From Amycolatopsis circi (lineage in GTDB: Bacteria; Actinomycetota; Actinomycetes; Mycobacteriales; Pseudonocardiaceae): a stretch of DNA of 34,198 bases. Below, piece after piece: positions 24,239 to 31,902 of this stretch (position 1 is the stretch's first letter; each line of letters starts with the position of its first letter). Where the stretch lies: NCBI RefSeq assembly GCF_003385235.1, contig NZ_PQIA01000105.1, positions 1 through 34,198 of the forward strand, given 5' to 3'. The position numbers were made by a program, and so were the translations under genes. Under the pieces are notes generated by a model. It was not told the origin of the DNA, did no database searches, and saw only the letters and a list, made by a program, of their open reading frames with translations.

Positions 24239-24293
24239 GTCCGTGAGGGGAACCCTGCGGGACTCAGAGTCCCGCAGGGTTCCCCTCACGGAC
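24239..24293. terminator. 55-bp perfect palindrome (27-1-27) ending the large catabolic operon
   Basis: Exactly complementary 27-nt arms flank a single A at 24266. It begins GTCCGTGAGGGG and ends with the complement. It overlaps the stop codon of the dienelactone-hydrolase-like gene (24286-24288), so the last codons of that gene are part of the hairpin. Length and outer GTCCGTGA match the palindrome at 19979-20033, but the inner 19 bases of each arm differ. Confidence 0.8.
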
Positions 24294-24858
24294 TTGAAGC
24301 GGCGTCCAGGAACCGGACCAGGTCGTCCGCGGCGGACGGTCCGGCGGGCAGCACGAGCCGATCGGGCGCATGCGGGTCGAATCCGGGCGTACCGGGCCAC
24401 GGTGGCGGCTCGGGTCCGAGAGCGACGGCGAGGTCCACGCCGGCCAGTTCGGCGAGGTGGGCGGCGGAGCCGAAACCGGCGGCGGCCACGCGGTGGCGCG
24501 GCATTCCCAGCCGGGTGCCGAGGTAGTCGAGCGCGCCGGCGAGGTCGGCTTCCAGGTCGGAAAGTTCGAGCGCGGCGAACGCGGCCTCCGCCTTGCCTGG
24601 ACCGAAGGTGTGGCCGCCGGTCTCGTAGTAGAACAGCGGCGCGACGGTGACATAACCGCAGCTCGCGAGCGTGCGGCAGCAGTGTTCGACGGATTCGTCG
24701 AGCCCGGCGGCGCCGTGCAGCACGAGCACCGCGCCGCGCACGCGACCGGGCGGATGCCGCACCAGCAGCGGCGCGGACGTCCGCACCACCCGGCGGCGGC
24801 GGTTCGCGGGGCCGTGCCCGTGATGGTGGACTTCGGCAGCTTCGATGGTGCCTCCCAC
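24286..24858 (-). CDS. Dienelactone-hydrolase-like protein lacking the nucleophile (degenerate)
   Basis: A 190-residue protein with the DLH start of fold: VRGAVLVLHGAAGLDE (about residues 40-55), CGYVTVAPLFYY and a strand plus elbow VAAAGFGSAA (124-133). In dienelactone hydrolases the elbow reads G-x-C-x-G-G; here the cysteine position (130) is Gly, and the protein ends about 40-50 residues short of the usual 230, without clear Asp and His triad residues. It may be non-catalytic, use another mechanism or be decaying. The GTG start follows GAGGAG with good spacing, so it still appears to be translated. It is the last gene of the Rieske/extradiol operon, its stop lying inside the terminator. 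Confidence 0.72.
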   Translation of the reverse strand: MGGTIEAAEVHHHGHGPANRRRRVVRTSAPLLVRHPPGRVRGAVLVLHGAAGLDESVEHCCRTLASCGYVTVAPLFYYETGGHTFGPGKAEAAFAALELSDLEADLAGALDYLGTRLGMPRHRVAAAGFGSAAHLAELAGVDLAVALGPEPPPWPGTPGFDPHAPDRLVLPAGPSAADDLVRFLDAASSP

Positions 24859-24869
24859 GTCTTGTCTCC

Positions 24870-26495
24870 TCAGCTCTCCGGAACCGGCACCGGCGGCACG
24901 AACGGCCGCGGCGTCGCGGGCAAGGCGGTCACGTCCACCTCGATGACGAACGGGCCCTGCTGGGCCACCGCCTTCGCCAGCGCGTCGGCGAACTGGCCCG
25001 GCTTCGACACCAGCGCGTGCGGCAGGTCCAGCGACTGCGCCATCCGCGCGAAGTCCGGCGTGTACAGGTCGACGCCGGCACGCTGGCCGCGGTGGTGGTC
25101 CTGCATGTTGCGCAGCACGCCGTATCCGCCGTCGTTGAACACGACCAGCGCGAGCCACGGCCGTTCCTGCGCCAGCGTGCACAGTTCGCCGAGGTGCACC
25201 GCGAGCCCGCCGTCGCCGACCAGCACCACGGTCGGCGCGTCCGGCGTCGCGAGCGCGGCTCCGATGCCGGTGGCGAGGCCCTGTCCGATGCCGCCGCCGA
25301 CCGGGAACACGTTGGTGTGCGGGTCGTGGATGCCCAGCAGCCGGTTGCCCCACTGGCTGGACGGGATGGTCACGTCGCGGGCGATCACGGACTCGACGGG
25401 GAGGCCGTCGCGCAGTGCGGCGCAGATCTCCGCGTACGGGCCGATTGCCTCGTTCAGCTTGTCCCGCACGACTTTCCGGGTCTCGACGACGCGTTCGCGC
25501 CAGCCTTCCTCGGTGTTCGAGTCCACAGTGGACAATTCGCTCAGCACCACTGCGGCGTCGCCTCGCGCTCCGACGGTGGCCGGGTAGACCCGGCCCAGCG
25601 CGTCGGGGTCGACGTCGATCTGCAGGTGCCGTTCGGGCAGCGCCAGGTGGTAGTGCTTGGTTTCGTTCGAGCGGAAGTGCGTCCCGACCGAGACGAGCAG
25701 GTCGGCGTCGGCGAGGAGCTGCGCGGCCGACTCGTGCGCGGCGAAGTTTCCGACGACCAGTTCGTGGTTCTCCGGCACCGTGCCACGGCCGGAGTTGCTG
25801 GTGAACACGGCCGCTCCGAGCCGTTCCGCGAGCGCGCGCACCTCGTCGCGCGCACCGGTCGCGCCTCCGCCGAGCCAGAACACCGGACGGCGTGCGGTTG
25901 CGAGCAGTTCGGCGGCTTCCGCGAGCACAGTGGCGTCAGGCGGCGGAATCGGGGTCGGCTCAAGGGAACCAGGACGGAACTCGTGCCGCGAATACTGCAG
26001 GTCGATCGGCCACTCGACGCTGGCCGGACCACTCGGCACCGACAGCGCGTGCCGGATCGCTGCGCGCAGGGTGTCCTCCGCGGTCTCTACCGAGGTGACC
26101 GTGGCGGCGTGCTTGGAAATCGCGGTCAGCATGCCGATCTGGTCGCGGGTCTCGTGGATGACGCCGCGTCCGCTGCCGAGGAATTCGGAGTCGATCTGGC
26201 CGGTCACGTGCAGCACACGGCTGCCCGCCGTGAGGGCCTCCACGAGCGCGCCCGCCGCGTTGCCCGCGCCCGTGCCGGTGCTGGTGATCGCGACGCCGAG
26301 GCCGCCGCTGGCCCGGGAGTACCCGTCGGCGGCGTTCACCGCTGCTGCCTCGTGCCGCACCGGCACGAACCGCAGATGCTGCGAAACCGCTTCCACCAGC
26401 GGTAAGTTGTGCACACTCACCACGCCGAAGGCGGTGTCCACTCCGGCTTCGGACAGCAGGCGGACGAGAAGCTCGCCTCCGTGACCGTGATTCAT
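24870..26495 (-). CDS. Thiamine-diphosphate-dependent enzyme (acetolactate synthase/decarboxylase family)
   Basis: A 541-residue ThDP enzyme of the pyruvate-oxidase/acetolactate-synthase/benzoylformate-decarboxylase superfamily. Glu49 in VRHEAAAVNAADGYSR is the cofactor-activating glutamate, a Rossmann-like middle domain follows, and the ThDP/Mg motif spans 427-459 (GDGGLAVHLGELC to FNDGGYG). The ATG at 26495 has AAGGGA upstream and lies 13 bp after the SDR stop; seven extra residues are possible from an earlier start. In this operon it might decarboxylate or ligate the 2-oxo acid left after ring cleavage, or cleave a C-C bond. Superfamily secure, substrate unknown. Confidence 0.86.
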   Translation of the reverse strand: MNHGHGGELLVRLLSEAGVDTAFGVVSVHNLPLVEAVSQHLRFVPVRHEAAAVNAADGYSRASGGLGVAITSTGTGAGNAAGALVEALTAGSRVLHVTGQIDSEFLGSGRGVIHETRDQIGMLTAISKHAATVTSVETAEDTLRAAIRHALSVPSGPASVEWPIDLQYSRHEFRPGSLEPTPIPPPDATVLAEAAELLATARRPVFWLGGGATGARDEVRALAERLGAAVFTSNSGRGTVPENHELVVGNFAAHESAAQLLADADLLVSVGTHFRSNETKHYHLALPERHLQIDVDPDALGRVYPATVGARGDAAVVLSELSTVDSNTEEGWRERVVETRKVVRDKLNEAIGPYAEICAALRDGLPVESVIARDVTIPSSQWGNRLLGIHDPHTNVFPVGGGIGQGLATGIGAALATPDAPTVVLVGDGGLAVHLGELCTLAQERPWLALVVFNDGGYGVLRNMQDHHRGQRAGVDLYTPDFARMAQSLDLPHALVSKPGQFADALAKAVAQQGPFVIEVDVTALPATPRPFVPPVPVPES

Positions 26496-26508
26496 GGGTC
26501 CGTCCCTT

Positions 26509-27297
26509 CTAGACATAACGAGCGATGCCGCCGCCGACGTCGATCGTCGCGCCGGTCACGTATGAGGCACGCGGCGACAGCAGCGTGACGATGGGGAAAG
26601 CGACCTCTTCCGCGGTGCCGAGCCGTCCCAGCGGGATTCCGCGATCGGCGGCCAGCTCAGCCGACCAGTCCACAAAGGACAATTCGCTGCCGGAAGTCTC
26701 GTACCGGCGCCGCCACTGTCCGGTGTCGACCAAACCGAGGCAAACCGAGTTGACCCGTACGCCGTCCTCGGCCAGTTCGGTCGCCAAAGTCGTGGAGAGA
26801 TTGAGCAACGCCGCCCGCGCCGCTGACGTCGCGGCCAACCGGGGTTCAGGCTGCCGGGCAAGGATCGCGTTCACGTTGACCACAGCCGGATTCGTCGCTG
26901 CGCGCAGCCACGGCAACGCGGCCCGGACGACGTGCAGCACTGAGAAGATCTTGAGCTGCAATTCTTCGCGCCACTGCTCGTCGGTCGTCTCGGCGAACCG
27001 CGCCATCAGCGATCGGCCCGCGTTGTTCACGATCCCGGCCAGCCCGCCAAGCTCGCGGGCAGCGTCGGCGACGAACGTTTCCACCTGCGGCTGGTCGAGC
27101 ACGTCGCAGGACGCGGTGTACAGCCGGGCTCCGTCGGCGCGGGGCAGATCGGCGAGGGCCTTCTCCAGCCGGACGCCGTCGCGGGCACAGGCGGCGACGT
27201 GCGCGCCCTCGGCCAGCAGCGCGGCGGCGGTCGCGAGCCCGACGCCGGAGCTGGCTCCGGTGACGAGCACCGCGCGGCCCTTCAATCCCAAATCCAC
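26509..27297 (-). CDS. SDR-fold protein with substituted catalytic residues
   Basis: A 262-residue short-chain dehydrogenase fold: TGASSGVG (13-20) for the nucleotide, a CD pair near 64, NNAG (91-94), and a C-terminal ASYVTGATIDVGGG. The active site is abnormal. Where SDRs carry Ser then Tyr-x3-Lys, this protein reads NVNAILARQ and then AATSAARAALL, aligning Thr157 at the Tyr position and Arg161 at the Lys position. It may be a non-redox SDR (for example a hydrolase, isomerase or lyase-like relative) or a binding protein. The GTG start follows GAAGGGA. It sits between a canonical SDR and the ThDP enzyme in the operon. Confidence 0.83.
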   Translation of the reverse strand: MDLGLKGRAVLVTGASSGVGLATAAALLAEGAHVAACARDGVRLEKALADLPRADGARLYTASCDVLDQPQVETFVADAARELGGLAGIVNNAGRSLMARFAETTDEQWREELQLKIFSVLHVVRAALPWLRAATNPAVVNVNAILARQPEPRLAATSAARAALLNLSTTLATELAEDGVRVNSVCLGLVDTGQWRRRYETSGSELSFVDWSAELAADRGIPLGRLGTAEEVAFPIVTLLSPRASYVTGATIDVGGGIARYV

Positions 27298-27308
27298 GGG
27301 TTTTCCCT

Positions 27309-28049
27309 TCAGCTGCAGACGAATCCGCCGTCGACCACGAGGGTCTGGCCAGTGATGTAGGAGGCCGCGTCGGACAGCAGGAACGCCACCGAACCGACCA
27401 CGTCCTCCGGCTGTTGCGGCCGGGTCAGCGCGCGGTTCATCGCGTACAGATCGTGCCGCTCCTGCGGAATGCCCGCGGTCGCCTCGACTTCGGTCAGCCC
27501 CGGCGCGACCGCGTTGACGGTCACGCCGTCCGGGCCGCCGTCGCGAGCCATCGCGCGGGTCATCGCGATCACCGCACCCTTGGAGGCCACGTACTGGACC
27601 AGGCGCGGCGAGCCGTACAGCGCGGCGTCGGAAGCGAGGTTCACGATGCGTCCGCCGGTCTGCGCGAGCTGCGGATACAGCGCGCGGGCGACCAGCCACG
27701 GGCCGCGCGCGTTGACGGTCATCAACGCGTCCCACGCTTCGACGTCCAACTCGGCGAAATGCTTGCCGCCCACGCCGTCCGCCATCGCCGCGTTGTTCAC
27801 CAAACCGTGCAACGGTCCCAGCTTCGCGACCTCGTCCGCCAAAGCCGCGACGGACTCCGGGTCCGCGACATCGGTGTCGATCCGGTGTGCCTCAACGCCT
27901 TCCGCGTGCAATCGGGCAACGCCGTCAGCCGCGCGATCCGGAGATCGTTCGGCGACCACGACCCGGCCGCCTTGCCGACCAATCTCACGCGCGATCGCCC
28001 AGCCGAGGCCGCGGCCAGCGCCAGTGACTACATACAACCGGTCCTTCAT
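27309..28049 (-). CDS. SDR-family oxidoreductase (canonical)
   Basis: A 246-residue classical SDR with an intact cofactor motif (TGAGRGLG, 9-16), NNAA (85-88) and catalytic Ser140, Tyr153 and Lys157 (YVASKGAV). The C-terminus ASYITGQTLVVDGGF is standard for FabG-like proteins. It shares a four-base ATGA overlap with the alpha/beta hydrolase stop upstream. Probable role is NAD(P)-dependent oxidation or reduction of a hydroxy/oxo intermediate, for instance dihydrodiol rearomatisation after the Rieske oxygenase or a later beta-hydroxy acid step; the sequence alone does not decide. Confidence 0.88.
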   Translation of the reverse strand: MKDRLYVVTGAGRGLGWAIAREIGRQGGRVVVAERSPDRAADGVARLHAEGVEAHRIDTDVADPESVAALADEVAKLGPLHGLVNNAAMADGVGGKHFAELDVEAWDALMTVNARGPWLVARALYPQLAQTGGRIVNLASDAALYGSPRLVQYVASKGAVIAMTRAMARDGGPDGVTVNAVAPGLTEVEATAGIPQERHDLYAMNRALTRPQQPEDVVGSVAFLLSDAASYITGQTLVVDGGFVCS

Positions 28050-28834
28050 CGCGCCACCACCGCGTCCACTTCGGACAGAAAGCCCAAGACCTCGGTGGAG
28101 AACCGACGCGGGGATTCCTGGTTGGCCGCGTGCCCGCCGGGAACTATTTCCAGCCGCGCGCCAGGAATCGACGCTGCGAGCCGTCGCGACTCGGCGACTC
28201 CGGTCACCTGGTCGTGCTCACCGACGAGCACCAGCGTCGGCACGGAAATCCGGGACAACCGCGGACCGTGATCCGTCTCGGCCATCGATTCCGCGGCGGA
28301 CGCGTACCCGGGCAATCGGATGCCCGCCATGATGTCCTCAACCCGTTGCGCCACCGCAGGATCCCCGCCAGGCGCGAGCAACCGAGGCGCGCGGCGCCGA
28401 GCGAATTCCGCCGCGCCCACGCGGTTCAACTCGCTCGGCCGCGCCCGCATCAACGCGGCCCGCTCGGAGTCGATGCCGGAGCCGCGCGTCGAATCGGCCA
28501 GCACCAGCGACCGCACGACGTCCGGATACTCCAGCGCGACGCGGGTCGCGATCACGCCGCCCCACGACACGCCCACGAGATGTGCGGGCGCAGCGTCCAA
28601 CGAGGACAGCAGACGGCCGACCAGCGCCGCGTATCCGGCCATGCCCAGCGGCTTTTCCGGATCGGCCGAACCGCCGTAGCCCGGCGCGTCCCAAGCCAGC
28701 ACGCGGTGTTTCGGGGCCAGACCAGCCAGCTGTGCGTCGAACGAAGCGCTCGAACCGCCGATGCCGTGCAGCAACAGCACCGGACTGCCGTCCCCAGCAG
28801 TCCGCACCTGCACACCGTCCACAATGGAAGTCAT
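28046..28834 (-). CDS. Alpha/beta hydrolase, candidate meta-cleavage-product hydrolase
   Basis: A 262-residue alpha/beta hydrolase. VLLLHGIGGSSASFD (19-33) forms the oxyanion loop, Ser90 lies in the elbow GVSWGG, Asp208 in VLVGEHDQVTG, and His235 in VPGGHAAN: a complete triad. Length and helix cap match C-C hydrolases of meta-cleavage pathways and enol-lactonases. The gene is coupled by ATGA overlaps on both sides and follows the extradiol dioxygenase by one gene, supporting a role on the ring-fission product. Enol-lactone or ester hydrolysis is the alternative. Confidence 0.86.
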   Translation of the reverse strand: MTSIVDGVQVRTAGDGSPVLLLHGIGGSSASFDAQLAGLAPKHRVLAWDAPGYGGSADPEKPLGMAGYAALVGRLLSSLDAAPAHLVGVSWGGVIATRVALEYPDVVRSLVLADSTRGSGIDSERAALMRARPSELNRVGAAEFARRRAPRLLAPGGDPAVAQRVEDIMAGIRLPGYASAAESMAETDHGPRLSRISVPTLVLVGEHDQVTGVAESRRLAASIPGARLEIVPGGHAANQESPRRFSTEVLGFLSEVDAVVAR

Positions 28835-29610
28835 CGGAACACCGCCCTCGGCGTCGCCAACGCTTCCAGCGCGGACAGCACCGCGTACGGCACGACCTGG
28901 CTCGACGTCGGCGTCTGCGGTGACGGCCGATTCCGGATCTCGAACCGGTACTCCCCCGCCGGACCCACAGCGGTGATCACGTGCGAGGTCAGCGGCGCGG
29001 CCGGATCGGCGATCACCGCAGCCTCCACGACGTCCCAATCCCGCACGGCCAACGCCACCGACGCAGCCACATTCGCCGACTTCGGGAACGCTGCGGTGAT
29101 CTCCCGCGCAGGCCCACGACGCAGCTCGACCGGCGCGGTCGCCTGCCGCAACTCTTCCGCTTCCGCCGGAGACATCCATGGCTGGACCAGCGAAGACGCT
29201 TTCTTCGTCGTCTCGATGACCACCCGCTCGAACTGCCCTAGCAGTGCCGCCGAACGCAGCAGGTCGAGCCCGCCGATCGCGCCAGTCGACAAATGGACCG
29301 CCCCCGGCCCGGCCGCGAGCAGCTTCTCCAGCAATCCGTCCGCCGCCAGCGCACCGACCGAAACCACCAGCAGATCGCAACCCGCCGAGAGCACCTGCGG
29401 CCCAGCATCCGTCAGGGCTCGCTGTCCCGCGGCCTCGACCACCAAGTCCGAAGTGGACAGCAGCTCCGGCAACGCGCACATCGGCAGTCCCGCCGGAGCG
29501 AGCGCCGGATCGACGACCCCGGCCAGCTCCGCGCCCGGCACCTTCCCGTCGCGCAAGGCTTCCGCGACGACCGACCCGATGGACCCCGCGCCCAGCACAC
29601 CTACCTTCAC
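28831..29610 (-). CDS. Aspartate dehydrogenase (NadX)-like oxidoreductase
   Basis: A 259-residue protein of the aspartate dehydrogenase/NadX family (NAD-binding plus DUF108 domain). KVGVLGAGSIGSVVAEAL (2-19) is the Rossmann motif, followed by VDPAL, LVVEAAGQRAL, the STGAIGGLDLLRSA segment near 134-147 and AAFPKSANVAASVALA near 197-212, all typical of the family. The GTG start overlaps the extradiol dioxygenase stop and its stop overlaps the hydrolase start. NadX normally makes iminoaspartate for NAD synthesis; inside an aromatic catabolic operon it more likely reduces or oxidises an imine/amine or 2-oxo acid intermediate. That role is inference. Confidence 0.84.
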   Translation of the reverse strand: MKVGVLGAGSIGSVVAEALRDGKVPGAELAGVVDPALAPAGLPMCALPELLSTSDLVVEAAGQRALTDAGPQVLSAGCDLLVVSVGALAADGLLEKLLAAGPGAVHLSTGAIGGLDLLRSAALLGQFERVVIETTKKASSLVQPWMSPAEAEELRQATAPVELRRGPAREITAAFPKSANVAASVALAVRDWDVVEAAVIADPAAPLTSHVITAVGPAGEYRFEIRNRPSPQTPTSSQVVPYAVLSALEALATPRAVFR

Positions 29611-30533
29611 GACTGCCACCAAGCCGAGTAGCCGGGGTCCGGCACGCCGCGCATGTGCGAGCGGACGTCCTTCGACGGCGGACCTGCGGTGCCCCACAGG
29701 TCGGACAGCTCCGGCGTGCGCCGCCACACCCGGCACAGCCAGGCGTCTTCCTCGACCTGCGCGACCTCGGAGGTGTACTCGCAGACGAGCCCAGCCGGGT
29801 CGGCGAAGTAGCCGAACGTGTTGCTGCCCGGACCGTGCCGGCCGGGACCCCACAGCGGCGTGACGCCGTTGTGCTTGAGCCGGCCGATGCCGCGCATGAA
29901 GTGGTCGATCGAGTTCATCTCGTACGCGATGTGGTTCACCGACGCGAATTCGGCCTGGTTGAAGGCGATCACGTGGTGGTCGGCGTTGCAGCGCAGGAAC
30001 GCCATCTGGTGCTCGGACCAGTCGGAGATCCGCATGCCCAGCACCCGCGTGTAGAACTCGCAGGCCGCGTCGATGTCGACCGTGTTGAGCACGACGTGCG
30101 CCAGTTTCCGCGGTACCGCGGCGCGTCCGTACGGATCGCCCGGGACGACCGCGTCGACCTCGGCGGACAGCTCCACCAGGCGGCCTTCCGGGTCGGCGAA
30201 GCGCAGGCCGTACCCGCCGCCGACCTGGTCGAGCTTGCCGGGTTCGGTGATCAGCGGAACGCCGTGCGCGGCCAGCCGGGCGGCAGCCGCGTCGACCTCG
30301 CGCGGGGTGGCGACGGCGAACGCGATCTTGCCCAGCGCGTTCTGGTCGGCCTGTTCGAGCTGGAGCACGTGGTGCTCGTCGCCGGAACCGCGCAGCCAGA
30401 CCGCGCCGCGGTCGGCTTCGACCTGCTGCAGCCCCCAGACTTCGCGGTAGAACTCGCCGGAATCGGCGCACTGCGTCGAACGCAGCGTCACCGCGCGCAG
30501 GGCGCGGAGCCGCGCGATGGGTTCGGCGGACAT
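29607..30533 (-). CDS. Type I extradiol ring-cleavage dioxygenase (VOC fold)
   Basis: A 308-residue two-domain vicinal-oxygen-chelate protein, the size of 2,3-dihydroxybiphenyl/catechol 2,3-dioxygenases. The C-terminal domain has the iron ligands His146 (LAHVVLNT), His201 (VNHIAYE) and Glu252 (VCEYTSE). The N-terminal copy (about residues 8-128) lacks them, as expected. It would open a catechol-type ring next to the hydroxyls using Fe(II) and O2. Coupled to the NadX-like gene (GTGA) and 16 bp after the Rieske gene. Substrate unknown. Confidence 0.9.
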   Translation of the reverse strand: MSAEPIARLRALRAVTLRSTQCADSGEFYREVWGLQQVEADRGAVWLRGSGDEHHVLQLEQADQNALGKIAFAVATPREVDAAAARLAAHGVPLITEPGKLDQVGGGYGLRFADPEGRLVELSAEVDAVVPGDPYGRAAVPRKLAHVVLNTVDIDAACEFYTRVLGMRISDWSEHQMAFLRCNADHHVIAFNQAEFASVNHIAYEMNSIDHFMRGIGRLKHNGVTPLWGPGRHGPGSNTFGYFADPAGLVCEYTSEVAQVEEDAWLCRVWRRTPELSDLWGTAGPPSKDVRSHMRGVPDPGYSAWWQS

Positions 30534-30549
30534 GGGGCCTCCTGAAACT

Positions 30550-31608
30550 TCAGCGGGTCGGGGCGGGCACGGGCGCGGCCGGAGCCGGTGCGGCGGGCGG
30601 AGCGGCGAGCGCGGCGGCCTGGCGGCGGGCTTCCGAACGCAGCAACCGGCGCATCCGGACGAGCGCGATGTCGTGCTGGTACAGGTTTTCCCGGTCCCAC
30701 GCGTCGAGCGGCATCGCCTCGGCCATCTCGCGGTCCTGCTCCAGCACCGCCCAGTGCCGGGCTTCGAGCCGGTTGCGGTAGAGGATGCGCCAGCTGTCGC
30801 GTTCCCAGCCGGAAACCTTGCGGCAGCGCCAAAAGAAGGCCGCGTGCTGCGTCTCGTTGATCGCGCACAGCGCGGCGACGATGGTGAACGCGCCGCCCGG
30901 ACCGGCGGTTTCCGGGTACGGGATGTCGAGCGTGACCCATTGCGCGCCCGCGTCGGTGAGCTGTACCCAGTCGAAGTTCACGCCGCGCTGGTCGGTCTTC
31001 TCGAAGACGAACCCGTCGTCGATCGCGCGGATCTGGAAGACGGCTTCGCGCTTGCCGCCGAACATGGTGTGGCTGTTGCGGTGCAGGAACGCGCCGTGCA
31101 TCGGGTCGAGCAGATTGTCCAGGGAGTAGCCGTAGGGAGCGTCCCATTCGACGTAGCAGAGGAAGTTGTCCCACTCGCCGCCCGCGATCGGGTCCGGCAC
31201 CTGCAACGGCGTCGGCTCGGCGGTCTCGTCCAAGCCGAACCAGGCGAACACCGCACCGGCGTGCTCCTGCGCAGGGAACGTCCGCAGCGCGGGACGGCCT
31301 TCCAGCGCACAGCCCGGGCTGCCGGGCACCGACACGACGACACCGTCGCCGTCCACCTGAACGCCGTGGTAGTTGCAGGCGACCCGGTCGCCCATGTGCA
31401 CGCCTAGCGAAAGCCGCGCGCCGCGGTGCGGGCAACGGTCTTCCTGAACGTGCACGACCCCGGCGGAATCGCGCCAGAGCAGCAGCTGCTCCCCGGCCCG
31501 CTCGATGCGGGTCAGCTCGCCGCGTTTGACCGTGCCGGACGGGCACAACGGGTACCAGCGGTCGCGCAGGCCCAGTGCCAGCAGCTCTTCGGCGGTTTTG
31601 GTCGCCAT
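30550..31608 (-). CDS. Rieske non-heme iron oxygenase, oxygenase subunit (phthalate-dioxygenase type)
   Basis: A 352-residue single-component Rieske oxygenase. The [2Fe-2S] ligands are Cys59, His61, Cys78 and His81 (CPHRGARLS, then ACNYHG). The mononuclear iron site is DNLLDPMHGAFLH with Asp168, His171 and His176. The layout resembles phthalate 4,5-dioxygenase/vanillate O-demethylase, which use a PDR-type reductase, and one is encoded at 32161-33099. The C-terminus ends in an Ala/Pro-rich tail. ATG 31608 shares a base with the upstream stop (TGATG). It would hydroxylate or O-demethylate the pathway's aromatic substrate. Confidence 0.92.
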   Translation of the reverse strand: MATKTAEELLALGLRDRWYPLCPSGTVKRGELTRIERAGEQLLLWRDSAGVVHVQEDRCPHRGARLSLGVHMGDRVACNYHGVQVDGDGVVVSVPGSPGCALEGRPALRTFPAQEHAGAVFAWFGLDETAEPTPLQVPDPIAGGEWDNFLCYVEWDAPYGYSLDNLLDPMHGAFLHRNSHTMFGGKREAVFQIRAIDDGFVFEKTDQRGVNFDWVQLTDAGAQWVTLDIPYPETAGPGGAFTIVAALCAINETQHAAFFWRCRKVSGWERDSWRILYRNRLEARHWAVLEQDREMAEAMPLDAWDRENLYQHDIALVRMRRLLRSEARRQAAALAAPPAAPAPAAPVPAPTR

Positions 31609-31829
31609 CACGCCTCCCCTGCCAGCCGAGCGAGTTCGGCGGCGAACGTCTCTTCGGTCCAGTCGGCGCCGTCCGCCGGGCGAAGGCCGCCCGCGTTGAG
31701 CGCGGAGACGACGCCGGGCAGGTCGTGCACGCCCCGGCCGTAGACGGCTTCCAGCTCGTCGGCCAGCGCGTTCTCGTAGCTCGTCGGCGGGGCGGTGCGG
31801 CTCTGCACCGGCCGCAGCTGCAGCGGCAT
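31608..31829 (-). CDS. Small recombinase-like helix-turn-helix protein
   Basis: A 73-residue protein. SYENALADELEAVYGRGVHDL leads into VSALNAGGLRPADGADWTEETFAAELARL (about residues 41-69), which resembles the small HTH region of serine-recombinase proteins (the aRGI-T..G..WT-x-R pattern). It is not a recombinase: there is no catalytic domain. Small proteins of this kind occur beside Rieske oxygenase genes in actinomycetes, as I recall. It is directly coupled to the oxygenase start, so it may assist that enzyme or regulate the operon. Function unknown. Confidence 0.68.
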   Translation of the reverse strand: MPLQLRPVQSRTAPPTSYENALADELEAVYGRGVHDLPGVVSALNAGGLRPADGADWTEETFAAELARLAGEA

Positions 31830-31856
31830 CGGGCGTTCCCTTTCAGTAGTGGTCGT

Positions 31857-31898
31857 CGTGAGTGGCGAAGCCGGTTCTAACCGGCGTTGCCACTCACG
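31857..31898. repeat. 42-bp imperfect palindrome inside operon (CGTGAGTG family)
   Basis: Arms of 20 nt (31857-31876 and 31879-31898) pair with two mismatches around a CT centre. It starts CGTGAGTGGC and has the inner GCCGGTT. It is related to 5609-5654, with the same outer CGTGAGTG and inner GCCGGTT but a different middle. It lies between the 82-residue gene and the HTH gene, in a 73-bp gap of an otherwise tightly packed operon, so it may act as an attenuator or mRNA-stabilising hairpin. Confidence 0.75.
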
Positions 31899-31902
31899 AG
31901 GC

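Noticed and set aside
31608..31829. Serine recombinase or mobile-element gene
   Set aside because: Only the small HTH-like tail pattern is present; there is no catalytic domain, and the gene is embedded in and coupled to the catabolic operon.
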